Shown: positions 36,049 to 47,970 of the stretch, in pieces
How the letters are laid out: each line of letters opens with the position of its first letter
Position numbering within the stretch: the stretch's first letter is position 1
Assembly: GCA_034770075.1 (NCBI GenBank)
Contig: CM068377.1
Span: 72,863,358-72,927,357, forward strand
DNA: 64,000 nt
Reading direction: 5' to 3'
Source: Aralia elata
Lineage: Eukaryota > Streptophyta > Magnoliopsida > Apiales > Araliaceae
The notes under the pieces: generated by a model
What the model was told of the DNA's origin: nothing
Database searches by the model: none
Seen by the model: the letters and a program-made list of their open reading frames with translations, nothing else
Translations under genes and position numbers: made by a program

Positions 36049-36215
36049 CCGTGCCGGATTCAAAGGGCCACTCTCAATAAAGTTAAACCATTCCCAAATG
36101 CAACCGTCACTTTCAATTCAAATTTTTCAAACCTGTCAAATCTCCTCTGCAACTTTCACTGCGATTCCCATCCTACTCCAACCACTTGATTCCAGCACCT
36201 CTCTTCTATTCATCA

Positions 36216-38606
36216 ATGGCGACCAACGACGCCTCAAGCTCTTCTAACCCATCGAAAACTAGTGCCTCAGCCTCTACTGCGAACGAAATCATACCTCCCA
36301 TCATAGCGGTGACAACAGAAGCCACCATAGTCACAACCACTGCCATTCCAACAGTCGTCGTCTCCGCTGCGCCGGTAGCCATTACTTCCGCCGCTGAAAC
36401 CAGCTCCACCTCACTGGGACTCAGCACTTCATCCCAAGGTCCCATCACCAGCTCTGATTTCCCTGGCAACCCCTTTCCTACTACGTCGCCCCGCACCGAA
36501 GCCGAACTCCAGAACATGAAGATGTTAGAGGAATATTCCTCGGAAAAAACTTTCTCCCACATAAATACCAGATCTTCCATTCAGACTAAAGATCTCGCAG
36601 CTATCCGGGAACTGTACCAGATTCCTATATCCTACCAGATACGCACAGCCGACCTCAATGAGAGGATGTACCAGCGCCCCAATGGCTGGACCGCCGTATC
36701 TGTTCAAGCCCTAAAATATGGGCTCAGATTCCCCCTCAATGCTTTTATGCTTACTTTTCTGAGCGTGGTCGGGGTCGGACTCGCCCAGCTAGTCCCAAAT
36801 TCCTTCATCCACCTGGTATGCTTCATCGCCTACTGCCATGATTGCCAGGTCGAACCGACCCTGGACTTCTTCTTTGCGCTATTCAAGGTCATCCGATCTC
36901 GCGAGGCAGGGTTTCGGCAGATCAGCAAACTGCCCGCCAAAGGGGCTCAGAAGCTGTCCTTGATGAAGACCCCAACTAGCAACAAAGGTTGGCATCCTCA
37001 GTGGTTCTATATCAAGGGGCCCGATACCATCCTGATATCAGATTGGATCGGCCTCAACCAAAAACACCAACAACATTGAGCATTCCCGGCCGATCGTATG
37101 GACGAGTTCAAGCAATTCATCAACAAGATGCCCGACGAGGAGTGGGACTTAGAGCTCCTCGGCAACCATACTTGGTTGTATGACCAAGGATGTAAGAACT
37201 AAATCCCGAACCTTAACTCTTAACTTTATTGCTTATCATTCCTTTTAACTCGAACTGACCCATAACATTCAACTTCTTACAGTAACTCTTATTAAGCCAA
37301 CCGCCCCGACTGAAGTCGGCCGAACCGTTCCCCGGATCATCTAGCCGAACTTCATCAATCCTGAAGGAATCCTGGGAGACGTGCCTTTAAACCAAGTGCC
37401 GATAGCGGCTCGCCCAATTTTAGCCATCCCGATGACCCAAGTCCTCAAGAAGAACACTTTGGAGATGAGCAGGTCGGAAAAAATGGCTTTGATGAAGAAA
37501 AAACAACTCAAGAAGAAGGTGCCACCTAAGCCAGTAAAGACTCCTGTGGCGATTCCCGACCCGGCTACCCTGGGAATTATCGACGAGGAAGAGACTGATG
37601 ACGAAGTCCTAGAGCCTTTGACGAAGAGACCTCGTAAAGAGCCTTCGACTAGCTCAGCACTTCTAACCGCACCCACACATCAGATCAAAATCCATCCAGG
37701 CGGAGCCAGTTCATCCGATCCCCGGACTTCGACTCCTTCTTCCAGCAACCAATCCAAACCACGAACCCTCTGGCCCCAAAACCCCTCTGACCCCTTTCCC
37801 TATGATCTTCTTGAACGCTTCATTATGCCAGCCGATAACGAGCAGTTCAGGAATCATAGCCTAGACCAATTCTTAGAAGATTTCATCAAACTTCAATTCC
37901 AGGTAATTCTGTTTTCATCATTATTGTGGAAAGATACTTTACTTACTTGTTCCACCCAACTAACACACAATTTTTACAGTCTAGCTCCGTGTTCGCCCGA
38001 TCTCTCCCATCCCTGCTTAAATTAACAAAAAGGAACAGGGAAATTGAAGCAGCGAATGAAGCCCTAAAAGATAATGTTCAGACTCTGAAGTCTGATCTAG
38101 AGAAGGAAAGGGAACTTCACGCTGGCACAAAGGACAAACTCACCGAAGCCAGTCGGGAGAGTTATCAGCTTCGGAATCGGGTCGAGATCCTTCAGGCGGA
38201 GATCGTGGAGCATGAGAAGCAGATAGACCGACTCATGGAAGAGCGAGTCTTGTTGAAAGAAAATGATGCCGACCAGAAGGAGGCTATTGCGGCCCTTGAA
38301 GAACAAATGGAGCAGACACACTCCAAAATGACCGACCTGATTCGCACCCTTAATTCATTGGAAGAAGAGCACGCCGAACTGAAGAACCAGGGGTCTTCCT
38401 TGACCGAAGAAGCCAAGCTCCAAATAATAGAGGAGTATAAGGCATCTCCTGAACTGGCCGATAAAGTCATCATGCAGTTCTCTGAAGGGTACCAAAGCCA
38501 CAAAGAGAAGATTAAGGAGAAGATGACGGCTGCGGGGTTAGATACCTCTATCCTTGACTCTTCGGACGATGAAGAAGAACCAGAAGAACAAGCTCCTCCG
38601 ACCTAA
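36216..38606 (+). pseudogene. Antisense gene of the Tat element, three exons
   Basis: Start chosen at ATG 36216 (MATNDASSSS); the frame is open further upstream but has no earlier ATG. Exons 36216-37191, 37283-37902 and 37980-38606 total 2223 nt, exactly 741 codons. Intron 1 has gtaagaac...cttcttacag, intron 2 gtaattct...tttttacag. Residues 1-100 are Ser/Thr/Ala-rich. Residues 120-320 form a domain seen in plant retroelement-linked proteins (ALKYGLRFPLNAFML, then LVPNSFIHLVCFIAY). Exon 2 is Lys/Pro-rich. Exon 3 is a long coiled coil ending in an acidic tail (DSSDDEEEPEEQ). Two in-frame stops, TGA at 37077-37079 and TAG at 37342-37344, break it. The role is unknown; a structural or regulatory one is possible. 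Confidence 0.7.
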
Positions 38607-38778
38607 TAGTATTATTTTCTACTTTACTCTTTTCTTTTTTGAATGTAAATGGTGCAACTTTGTAATATCAATGAACATTAATGAAACTATTCAACATTTC
38701 TCGACTACACAATCTGATAACATTTTATTTCAATAGACATAAATATTTACATAATCGGTAAAAAGAAATGACTATGAC

Positions 38779-41700
38779 TTACTGGTAATATCTCCTAAGT
38801 CTCCCAACATGCCATGTATTCTTAATATCCGATCCATTCATAGCCCTAAGCCGGTAAGTACCTAGCTTGGGCACTTCAATAACTTCATACGGCCCCTCCC
38901 AGTTCGGCATAAGCTTGCCTGCATTCTGGGGAGTTGAGGCTGCAGCTTCTCGAAGCACCAGATCACCAACTTCAAATCTTCTAACTTTCACCCCTTTGTT
39001 GTAGTGCTTGGCTGTCCTCCTCTGATAAGCCGCTAACTTTATTAGAGCTGTCTCCCTAACCTCATCTAACAAATCCAAGTTGAGGCGAAGTCCTTCGTCA
39101 TTATACAACTCCTTGTATTGACTGACCCGAAGTGAGGGGGACCCGATCTTAACAGGAACAAGGGCATCGGTCCCATAAGCGAGACGAAAAGGCGAATCTC
39201 CTGTTGTCGTTCGGGTTGTTGTCCGATATGCCCATAATACACTAAGCAACTCTTCAGGCCATCTCCCTTTAGCTTCATCCAACCTCCTTTTTATTCCATT
39301 GAGAAGAGTTCTATTAGTGACTTCTACTTGACCGTTTGACTGAGGATGGGCCACCGAAGTCTTCCCGTGTTGAATTCCCAGATCCGTGAGAAATTCTTCA
39401 AAACTTCGCTCCTACACACTGCCTCCCATTGTCCGATACTATCACCATTGGAATGCCGAAGCGATATACAACAAATTCTTTGAGAAACTTAAGACACTCC
39501 GGCTCTGTGATCGTTTTGAGAGGTTTTGCCTCTACCCACTTCGTCATATAGTCGATGGCCACAATAACAAAACTGACCTGCCCCTTAGCCTTTGGCAATG
39601 GTCCTAGAATATCAATCCCCCACACAGCAAACGGAATAGGTGATAAAACTGAGTACAACTCTTCGGGAGGTTGGTGAGGGATTGTTCCATTCAGCTGGCA
39701 CTTAGGACACTTCTTAACATATTCTTTAGATTCTTGGAAGATGGTTGGCCAATAGTAACCCTGCCTCAGAATCTTGTACGCTAATGCCTTAGCGCCTATA
39801 TGGTCTCCACATATACTTTCATGGACTTCCCAAAGTGCGTAATCCGCTTCGGAAGGGGTCAAACATTTCTGTAGTGGAGAGGAGAACGATCTTCGAAATA
39901 AGTCCCCATCAATCAAGATGAAGAACGAACTTCGGTGTTTGATTTTCTTTGCTTCTATCCGATCCGAAGGAATGACGCCATCTGCCAGATATGAAATATA
40001 CGGCGTGAGCCAACAGTCCATTCTTTCTATCGGGAACACTTCTGACCTTCGAATACTTGAATCGCCCAGGACTTCCAGGTATACAGACCCGCCAAAAGAA
40101 GTAGTTTTTGTTGTTGCCAATCTTGCCAAGGCATCGGCTATGGTATTGTTTTCCCGACCAACTCCTTGCACGCTATATGATTCAAAATAATGCAGTCGGT
40201 CTTTAACTGTAGCCAAGTACTTCGTCATCCTATCCCCTCGGGCTTCATACTCTCCCACTATCTGTTTAACCACTAACTGGGAATCACTGAAGATGATCAA
40301 ATGCTTCACTTCCAAACTTCTTGCCAACCGCAATCCGACCAAAATGGCTTCATACTCTGCCTCATTATTGGTCGCCTTAAATTCGAAGCGAATGGCCTGT
40401 TGGACCTTAAACCCCTCCGGACTAATCAAGATGACCCCTGCCCTACTGACATCCGAAGTCGAAGAGCCATCCACATATAGCGTCCATGACGTAAGACCTG
40501 TCTGAACGTCCGACAACGAACTCACAATCAATGCATTATCAACTGCATCGGGTTTGGTAAAAGAGCATTCCACAATGAAGTCGGCCAATGCCTGACCCTT
40601 AATGGCAGTCCGAGGATGATATTCTATGATGAACTGGGTTAACTCCATCGCCCAAGCAGAGAGGCGTCCCGACAAATCCGGCTTGTTCATGACCTTCTTC
40701 AGGGGCTGATCGGTATACACTACCATCAATCTTCCTTGGAAATAATGCCTTAGCTTCCTGCTAGCTATCACGAGTGCATAGGCGAATTTTTCCAAGTTGG
40801 GGTATCTGGTTTCGGCATCCCGAAGCACATGGCTGACATAGTAGACGGGGCACTGCCTGCCCCCTACTTCCCGAACTAATACCGCTCCCACTGCCAATGA
40901 GCTCGCCGCCAGATACAGGTACAGGGGTTCCGAGGGAATAGGCTTTACCAGGAGCGGAGCTGAAGAGAGATACCTTTTGATTCCTTGGAACGCATCTTCA
41001 CACTCCGAAGTCCACTGGAATGTCTTTTTATTCTTTGGTCCTTTCAAAGTGTTAAAGAAGGGTAGACACCGCTCCGCCGATTTCGACATGAATCTCCGAA
41101 GCGCAGCAATTCTACCGGTCAATCGCTGAACGTCCTTAAAAGATTGGGGAGACTTCATGTCTAAAATGGCTTTAATCTTTTCTGGGTTAGCTTCAATCCC
41201 CCTCTTGCTGAGCAAATACCCCAGAAATTTACCCGAACCAAGGCCAAAGGTACACTTAGTCGGGTTCAGCCGAAGCTTGTACTTTCTTACTGTCTCAAAG
41301 CAGCTTTCCAAGTCATCCAGGTGGTTCCGAACTCCCATGCTTTTGACAATCATGTCATCCACATATACCTCCATGCTTCGACCTAATAACTTGGCGAACA
41401 TGTAGTTCATCATTCTCTGATATGTAGCTCCCGCATTCAGCAATTCAAACGTCATCTTCTTGTAAGCGTATATTGCTCGATGCGTAATGAACGCCGTCTT
41501 CGGCATGTCCTTCTTATCCATGGAGATCTGGTGATATCCAGAGAAAGCATCCATGAAGCTAAGCATGTCGAACCCTGAAGTTGCATCAATCAACTGGTCG
41601 ATATGCGGAAGAGGGTAAAAAATCCTTTCGGGCAGGCCTTATTCAGATCGGTGTAGTCTATACAAACTCGCCATTTACCATTCTGCTTCCGCACCAATAC

Positions 41701-42421
41701 CACATTTGCTAACCACTCCGGATAATCAATTTCGTAAATGAAATCCGCCTCTATCAATTTGGCTCATCGTCGATGATCTTTTGTCTGTCCGGAGCGAAAA
41801 TTCTCCTCTTCTGACGGATAGGCTTCTTAGAAGGGTCAACACATAACTTATGGACCGCCACTGATTTATCGACTCCGGGCATGTCAGAAGGCTCCCATGC
41901 AAAAATATCCGCGTATACCCGAAGTAGCTCGATTAGATTAGTCCGAAATGGCTCTACCAGTCCGGCGCCTATCTTGATCAGCTTATCACTCTTTCCAACA
42001 ACCAATTCTATCTCCTCTGTCTCTTCGGCAACGCCAGGGGCTCGGAATTTCCCTCAGTGAATGGCTCGACCTCTATAGCCATCGTTTGCTTCTGCTTGCT
42101 GACCCCAACCGCCGAGGATATTAATGAATTCCGGTAACACCTGCGTGCCATGTCTAGATCACCCTTTACCTCGCCGACCCCCTCCGAAGTCGGGAACTTA
42201 ATCTTGAAGTGACCTATTGAGGTAACCGCCTAAAGTGCTGCCAAAGTGGGTCTACCCAAAATGGCGTTGTAGGCCGAATCTATCTGGACCACAAAAAATC
42301 TAACTATGACTTCTACCTGCCTCGGTGCCGTGCCAAAGATAACCGGTAGCTCCACGGTTCCGGCCACTCGAACAGGATCGTTGCTGAAGCCATACAACGG
42401 AGATTCCTGACCCACCTCCAT
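38779..42421 (-). pseudogene. Tat pol: protease end, RT, RNase H, integrase
   Basis: In minus-strand order: the protease tail YNAILGRPTLAAL (to 42230); the RT start (HKLCVDPSKKPIRQKRRIF, about 41850); RT core WRVCIDYTDLNKACPKG (about 41670, another frame); DAFSGYHQI (about 41540); catalytic YVDD at 41351-41365; and LYVDGSS of RNase H (about 40470) with DSQLVV and NTIADALARL. Integrase follows with HESICGDHIGA..CPKCQ (about 39820-39690), D in GIDILGPLP, D in VSDNGRQC, and after a +1 shift near 39395 the C-terminal part (39354-38779, LVLREAAA, GTYRLRAMNG). Shifts near 41760, 41600 and 39395 break the polyprotein. Confidence 0.88.
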
Positions 42422-44485
42422 CTTCGCTCCCCTAGGTCTAACCTATTGTAGGCATGAGTAAACAATATGTCGACCGAAGATCCATTATCGATCATTATTC
42501 GTTTCATATCCATGGATCCGACCTGGGCTGTGATGGCTAGCGCCCCTTCATGGGGATCAATTGGTTCCGAGGGGTAATCCTCCTCAGTAAATGATATCAC
42601 CGTATTGGGAAACGGGCGATCTCTAACCAAAGGTCGTTCCGAAACTGACAACACGACATCCATCAGGCCCCTCCTCTTTTTACCAACTTTCTTCCCGAAC
42701 GTTCCTCCAGTGATGACATCAACACAATTTCTTGGAGGGTTTGGTGGGGGTGGTGCCTCAGGACGTCTTTCTCGGTTTGACCCTCTTCGGCCATCCGAAG
42801 TAGAATCCTGCCGACCTACTACATACTGCACCAGTTCACCGTTTTGGATTTTCTTCTCTATCAAATCCTTTAGGTTATAGCAATCCTCCGTATCATGACC
42901 GAATGTCTGATGATATTTACAATAACGGCCAGGGTTGCCTCGGTGGGATCGGGTTGCGGTCGGACAGGGTTCAAATGAGGGTTGATTTCTAATCTCTTCA
43001 AGAATTTTCGCCTGATCTTTAGTGAGAGGGGTGTATACCTTATTCACATTCTTCTTCGGGTAAGGCGGTCTGGCATCACCTGGATTAGCCCCTCCTTGAC
43101 CATTTCCCGACCCAGGTCCACCATAGAAGTTACCTTTCGGCTGGTTTGCCGGGCCGAGGGATGTAATTCCTATCCTTCAGTTTTGTATTATCCTCATACC
43201 GAACTTGAGGATTTAAGCTTTTGTAGGCTTCTTCTATGGTGATAAGTCCTTCAGCTTGACCATAGGTTTCAGCCAAATCCGTTGGTGGATTAAGAATGAG
43301 ATCTTTCCACAAGTCCTTCGACTTCGTGGCATCCAGACCCGTAGTGAAAAACCCGACTGCTTGCTGTACATTCAAACTAGTTACAGTACCAGCCATGTCG
43401 CGGAATCTTTTCACATACTCTCCCAAACTCTCTCCTGATCTCTGTTTTACTTGGGTCAGAGCAGTGGTTAGCTTTCCTCTCTTCTTATTGCTCCCAAATC
43501 GCGCATGAAATTTATCACTTAGGTCTTGCCACGATCCAATAGAGTTCGGGGGAAGGGACACCATCCATTCCCGAGCCGCAAGCTTCAGAGTAGTGACGAA
43601 CATGTGGCATTTGGCAGCATCCGGGTGATCATAATAATTCATTACTTGATTATATCTGTGAGTATGATCATAGGGATCGCCAGTACCGTCATAAGAGTCC
43701 AGGGGAGGCATTTTCTTGGTCTTGTCAACTTTGACCTGCTCGATCTCCCTGGTAAAAGGTGAACTTGATGTGTTCGGCAACTCCTTGGCCTGAACCACCG
43801 CGGCTAGTTTTTCTTCTAACTCAGCCAATCGTAATAACTACGGGATCGGTTTCGCTTCTTCGGGGTGGCGACCGGGGCCTGCCATCGGAACCGGATCCCC
43901 CTCCTTCATTAATATTACCGTGCCGAGAACGGCTTATCCACCTGTTCCGATCCGGAGTGCGGCTCCTGGGCCTGTTTCGGTCCTGTGAGCGGCTTCTGTG
44001 CCTTCTTGCGATCAGAGGCGGGAGCGGCTCTGACGCCTGCTCCTCAGGCGCAAAGGGCTTTGATGCCTGCTGCGGATTGGGGAGCGACTATCTCGCTTGC
44101 TCTCATTCTCCGAGCGGCTCCGTCGCCGGCTCCGAACCGGGAGGTGGCTCTGACGCCTGCTCCGAACTGGGGAGCGGCTCTGACGCCTGCTCCGAACCGG
44201 GGAGCGGCTCTGACGCCTGCTCCGAACTTGTTCGGAACCATCCGAACGATTAGTCCTGGACTGGTTCCTATCAGTGTTCTGTCGGTCAGGGGGTCGGCTC
44301 GATGAAACCTCATCCTGTCCTTCCAGCCTGGCCAAATGCTCAGCTATTTCTCACTGCTGTTGGCGTAAGGCCTCCATTACTTCCTGGTCCTTTGCCCTAC
44401 GTTGGGTCAGGATCCATTGCCGTTTATCCCCATGATCGGCATTGCTGCCTGAATGAACAAGGGTTCTAGCTGGGTTGGTAGTCAT
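42422..44485 (-). pseudogene. Tat gag and protease N-terminal part
   Basis: The probable ATG is at 44485 (MTTNPARTLVH), although the frame is open further upstream. An in-frame TGA follows near 44350, then an Arg/Ser-rich repeat segment (RSRRQSRSPV units) to 44012. The gag core is at 43800-43130 (MPPLDSYDGTGDPYDHTHRY, then KFHARFGSNKKRGKLT). A knuckle-like CKYHQTFGHDTEDC is near 42920-42880. The protease active site reads IMIDNGSSVDIL near 42495, the D-N-G form common in Tat elements. Frame changes occur near 43990, 43090 and 42420. Confidence 0.82.
44131..44220 (-). repeat. 30-bp tandem repeats encoding Arg/Ser
   Basis: Three 30-bp units (plus strand, starting tccgaac[c/t]gg and ending tctgacgcctgc) at 44131, 44161 and 44191, with diverged relatives on the left to about 43990. 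On the minus strand they encode the basic RSRRQSRSPV decapeptide repeats of the gag N-terminal part. Confidence 0.85.
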
Positions 44486-44734
44486 ATGAGCCGAAGGTTC
44501 TGGCGTCTGTTGGTTAGTGTGAAAACAGACGACGACGAACCGGGGCAGATTGGACTTGTAAAGGCACCCTAGGCCGACCCCTTGGCCCCAACCTCTCCCT
44601 AGCTGACGACCTGAGTCGGTCAAGGACCGACCTACGAGTTGGTGTATGGGAATCAGCTGATCCTTCCCCTCCGTTATGGGCTGTATTCACCATATCTATT
44701 CTCTAGCTTTAACAGTGATTGAGAACTAACACTA

Positions 44735-44754
44735 GGCCCTCCTTCTAGCGCCAA
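44735..44754 (-). promoter_or_regulatory. Tat primer-binding site
   Basis: Minus strand TTGGCGCTAGAAGGAGGGCC immediately after the 5' LTR end (ggcgttaaca). It begins TGGC, complementary to a tRNA ending in GCCA. The plus-strand element at 48534 has the related tttggttgctagaaggaggg in the same position. Confidence 0.75.
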
Positions 44755-45197
44755 TGTTAACGCCAAGATTCGTCTGCGCACCTCAATCACTAAAAATGCG
44801 CTAATCCTGCACAATAATGATACCACACTCAGAGTTCCGGGTGGTTTTGCCACTGGGGGATAGCTCAGGCATGAGAATTAGTACACGGTTGTATCAAGGT
44901 TTTGATAACAATGGAGGTTTGCAATTTAGTGTTTAGTTTTTGCATTACCTTCGAATAGAAGGAGGGAAGCTCTGTATATATACCTCCTTATGCCATCCAT
45001 CACACCTTGGACCCACTTGACAGAATAAAGCATATGTCTCCATCAACCCAAATCATAATAAATGCTCCAATCAGAATATAAGTCAACCCAGTTAGAAAAG
45101 TAGTTTCCTTAACTGAATCACTTTATCCCAACTAAAATCCCAAATGAGTTCGGAATCCTCCATACCGGGTCGGGTATCCCGAACCCAGAACCCAACA
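44755..45197 (-). repeat. Tat element 5' LTR, 443 bp
   Basis: Exactly 8 bp longer than the 3' LTR. By eye the difference is eight separate one-base insertions, several in homopolymers (agtttttgc, gagggaag, aacccaaa, gaaaagtag), plus eight substitutions, all transitions. Confidence 0.92.
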
Positions 45198-45371
45198 AAA
45201 ATAATCATTACTAAATATTTCTCTCTATATAATGTAATCCATACATCTCTAGGTCAGGGCATATACGCTCTCATAAAACTACCAAACCTTTGCCTAACAA
45301 AAATTCATAACTCTCCTCATACGCTTTTAATTTCTCCCTTATATCAATTAATACACAGATGGAGAAGGAAG

Positions 45372-45649
45372 ATGAAGGTAAAGAAAGGTTGGATTGCGGT
45401 CCAAGTTGGATTAGAGGAGGAAGACGGAATTAGGGCTACAAGATTTGTTATTCCCATTTCTTACCTCTACCACTCTCTCTTCCAACAACTCTTAGACAAA
45501 GCTCATGAGGTTTTATGGCTACCATACCACTGGTCCGCTTCGACTTCCGGTGCTCAGTTGACGAATTCCTTCACCTACGGTGGCAGATTGAGAATGAAAC
45601 CACGAATCATCATCATCATCAGCACCATCACCTTCATTCACCTTTCTAG
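45372..45649 (+). pseudogene. SAUR-type auxin-responsive gene, frame broken twice
   Basis: SAUR proteins are short plant growth regulators that act on PP2C.D phosphatases and plasma-membrane proton pumps. The ATG at 45372 begins MKVKKGWIAVQVGLEEED, followed by the SAUR core FVIPISYLYHSLFQQLLDKA. An extra T in the run at 45511-45514 shifts the frame. A second extra base (ccgg, about 45549) precedes the conserved VDEFLHLRWQIE block, and the stop is at 45647-45649. Without the two bases the gene is 276 bp, 91 codons plus stop, a normal intronless SAUR length, with a His-rich tail (NHHHHQHHHL). The two insertions may be assembly errors rather than real. A Tat element sits 170 bp upstream. Confidence 0.82.
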
Positions 45650-46911
45650 TTCCTTGTCCTTCCACTCTTGTTGAATAATTATAGATTATAGCCAAGGTTT
45701 TTTTTTTTCTTTCGGTTTTGCTAGTTTTTTTGAGTGAGGCAATTTGTTGTGACGGGATATGTGGAGGGAGGTCTTTTTAAGTTATCTATAACGTGTAGCA
45801 TATGGGTCTCATTACCAGCTGCCAGAACACGAGAATGAGACAATTTGCATAACTTGCTAGCTCTAAATACCATGTTGAAACATTCAATTCAAAATCAATT
45901 GACGGTAAGTGATGATGTCTATTCAAATTTTTAATAGAGTACTTAGCGTTTGTTTGATGTGGGTCTATGAATCTCAACAGTTATGAGGCGTTTCAGTTAC
46001 AATATGCTCTCATTCAAGTTTCCTTTTTTTTTTTCCTCCTTTTTTAATCTTATTTCCCTAGTGGATGGAGAGGGTGCATATGGTTTTTTTCCCGTCAAAG
46101 TGAAAGGAAAAAATAGTTCAAGATATATCCACTGTCCACAAACCGTCTTCATGATTGCATGTAATGGCTTTAATTGATTTCTATTGATTTCTTTATTTCT
46201 TGAATTTTTCCTTTTCCATTTTCTTTTTCGTTCCCCAAGAAAATGTATCCTTCAAGACTCAAACAAAAGAAAACAAACCTAAATTTATAAGATACAGTGG
46301 TAGTCTCTTTACTCAGTCTATAAAATTCAGTTGTATTAGTACAGCAATCAGCAAATAATTGTATTTCGTAAGACCTTTATTATACAATTATTATATAATT
46401 ATACCTCTCACCTACGTAATAACAATTTGTTTCCATAAACTCTCCAAATAGACCACATTTTGAACTGGTCTGTAATTAGGTTTTCGAAGTATATAACATG
46501 ACTGGCAGAAATTATGTTTCACTACCCCAATTCTGTTAGTGATTACAGTATGTGTCATAAATTCTGTTTCAATAGTTTTTTATTATAAACAAACAAACAG
46601 GTCATAAAAGCCTTACTTTTGTAAAAGTTTCGACCAAAATAAGTACTCGAGTTGTTCCATTTGACCGGATATCCTGTTGTTTTATTCTTGCGTAGTGAGC
46701 TGCTACTCCAACATGTATGGTGGAATATGCATGAGTGGAAGCTAGTCACACACACCACTTTGGAAGATATGGATAAAGTTATGTACCTATGATGATTCTC
46801 TATCCCTAAGGTGGGGGTCTTTTGTGGTTCACTCCACGCTCCGACCCTGCAATTCATGCTTTTTACAGTGGTCCAAAGGGTGACACTACTGTAGGACGCC
46901 TCCGGTATAAA
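45650..46911. other. SAUR downstream region, no gene recognised
   Basis: AT-rich with T-runs (45698-45710, 46023-46034). The 100-codon minus frame at 46555-46857 has no family I recognise. Confidence 0.4.
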
Positions 46912-47292
46912 TGTTAGTACTTAAAGGAAAGATAAAGTATCAACTGTGTGTGTGGTGCAAAATAGAGTGTCTAACCTTTATTTCTGTTTCCGTCTCTTAT
47001 TTATACTCCTCTGCAGTGGAAAGTTTCTCCTCAATCATCATGACAAATAAAAGGCCACCCCACGTGGGGTGGGCAGTTGCAGTCTTGTCAACCGCCGTAC
47101 TAGTGAGCCCTTCCAATTGGTTATTTTTAGAGATTAACCCAAAAGGCTCCTGTACCTTGGATTTGGGCCTTCAAGGTATCAGTCTTGGGCCCCATATATT
47201 CCTTACGCCTCTACCGGTGTTGTTCCTTTGGGTATTGGGTTTTTGGTAAAAATTTTGGGCCCAAACCTTTACCCCGATCTCTTTCCCTAACA
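46912..47292 (-). repeat. LTR of a second antisense-gene Tat element
   Basis: Plus-strand reading tgttagtacttaaagg...ctttccctaaca. It is followed by ttgccctctactcct, which matches the polypurine tract next to the first Tat element's 3' LTR (ttgccccctactctt). The rest of this element on the LTR side is absent, but an antisense-gene relic follows to the right, as in the first element. It is therefore read as a 3' LTR in minus orientation. Confidence 0.6.
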
Positions 47293-47652
47293 TTGCCCTC
47301 TACTCCTTTATTCTACTTTAGTGGGATGGAGGGAGTATAAAGCGTGACATGATGAGTTTACCCGAGTAACAATGCGAAGGGTATGAGCTCGGGATATCTG
47401 TTTGAGGGTGTAAAGAAGTCTTGTAGGTTGGCGAGTGGGTGGTTGTCCAGTTATGCTCGTGGCACGAAATACGAGGGGGAATCATATTTAGACGTGTTTA
47501 ATTACGTTCGTTGCTTGCAATTTTTCAAAGTTTCGTGATAATAATGACGTCAGACACGACGCCTTAGTTACGGTGTGTGGGTTACAACTATTTATCTAAA
47601 TCTGAACCGTTGGTTTCAAAATAGATGGTGGATTCTGGCAAGAGGGGCTATG

Positions 47653-47660
47653 TATAAATA
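47653..47660 (+). promoter_or_regulatory. TATA box candidate of the antisense gene
   Basis: tataaata within ggctatgtataaatagtaa, about 100 bp before the primer-site-like motif at 47755 and about 320 bp before the candidate ATG at 47971. Confidence 0.35.
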
Positions 47661-47754
47661 GTAAAACTCGTTTCGTTTTTCACTTTTTACTGTCAGTTGT
47701 GTTTGTCTTGTATTAGAACTTCTCTCCCTCCCTTGAATTTTTCAGCCTAAAAAT

Positions 47755-47772
47755 TTGTGGCCGTCCGTGAGG
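47755..47772 (+). promoter_or_regulatory. Diverged primer-site-like motif
   Basis: gtggccgtccgtgagggt aligns with TGGCGCCGTCTGTGGGAA of the first Tat element, in the same relative place (after the LTR, before the antisense gene). Confidence 0.45.
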
Positions 47773-47970
47773 GTTTTAGCGTTCACTTTCATTTTTTTCG
47801 GTCTCCATACTTCAAGTAAGTTGATCAAACTTACTCTTTTAAGGCACGCAAGAAAACCTCTAGAATACTCCCACTGCCTTTTCCATTATTTTTGGTGTTG
47901 GTTATTGTATTTGTGGGGTTTGCAAGCTTCCTTTTATTACATTTTTTCTAGATATCATATTTCTAGTTTA

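Larger units (their letters stand above)
35421..45197 (-). mobile_element. Tat-type Ty3/gypsy element with antisense gene
   Basis: LTRs 44755-45197 (5') and 35421-35855 (3') start and end tgttaacgcc...acccaaca on the plus strand and are flanked by aaaat on both sides. On the minus strand: primer site 44754-44735, gag about 44485-42880, protease, RT, RNase H and integrase to 38779. Between integrase and the 3' LTR lies a three-exon gene on the opposite strand (36216-38606). Antisense genes in this position are known in the Tat lineage (for example Grande). Pol order (integrase after RNase H) confirms gypsy. Stops and shifts disable it. LTRs differ by 8 transitions plus 8 one-base indels. Confidence 0.93.

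Noticed and set aside
43759..44305. Plus-strand frames rich in Ser, Gly, Asp and Ala
   Set aside because: They are mirror frames of the Arg/Ser repeats of the minus-strand gag.
47307..47340. gggatggagggagta, resembling a Stowaway terminus
   Set aside because: No matching opposite terminus at a plausible distance; the left word belongs to the polypurine tract conserved with the other Tat element.
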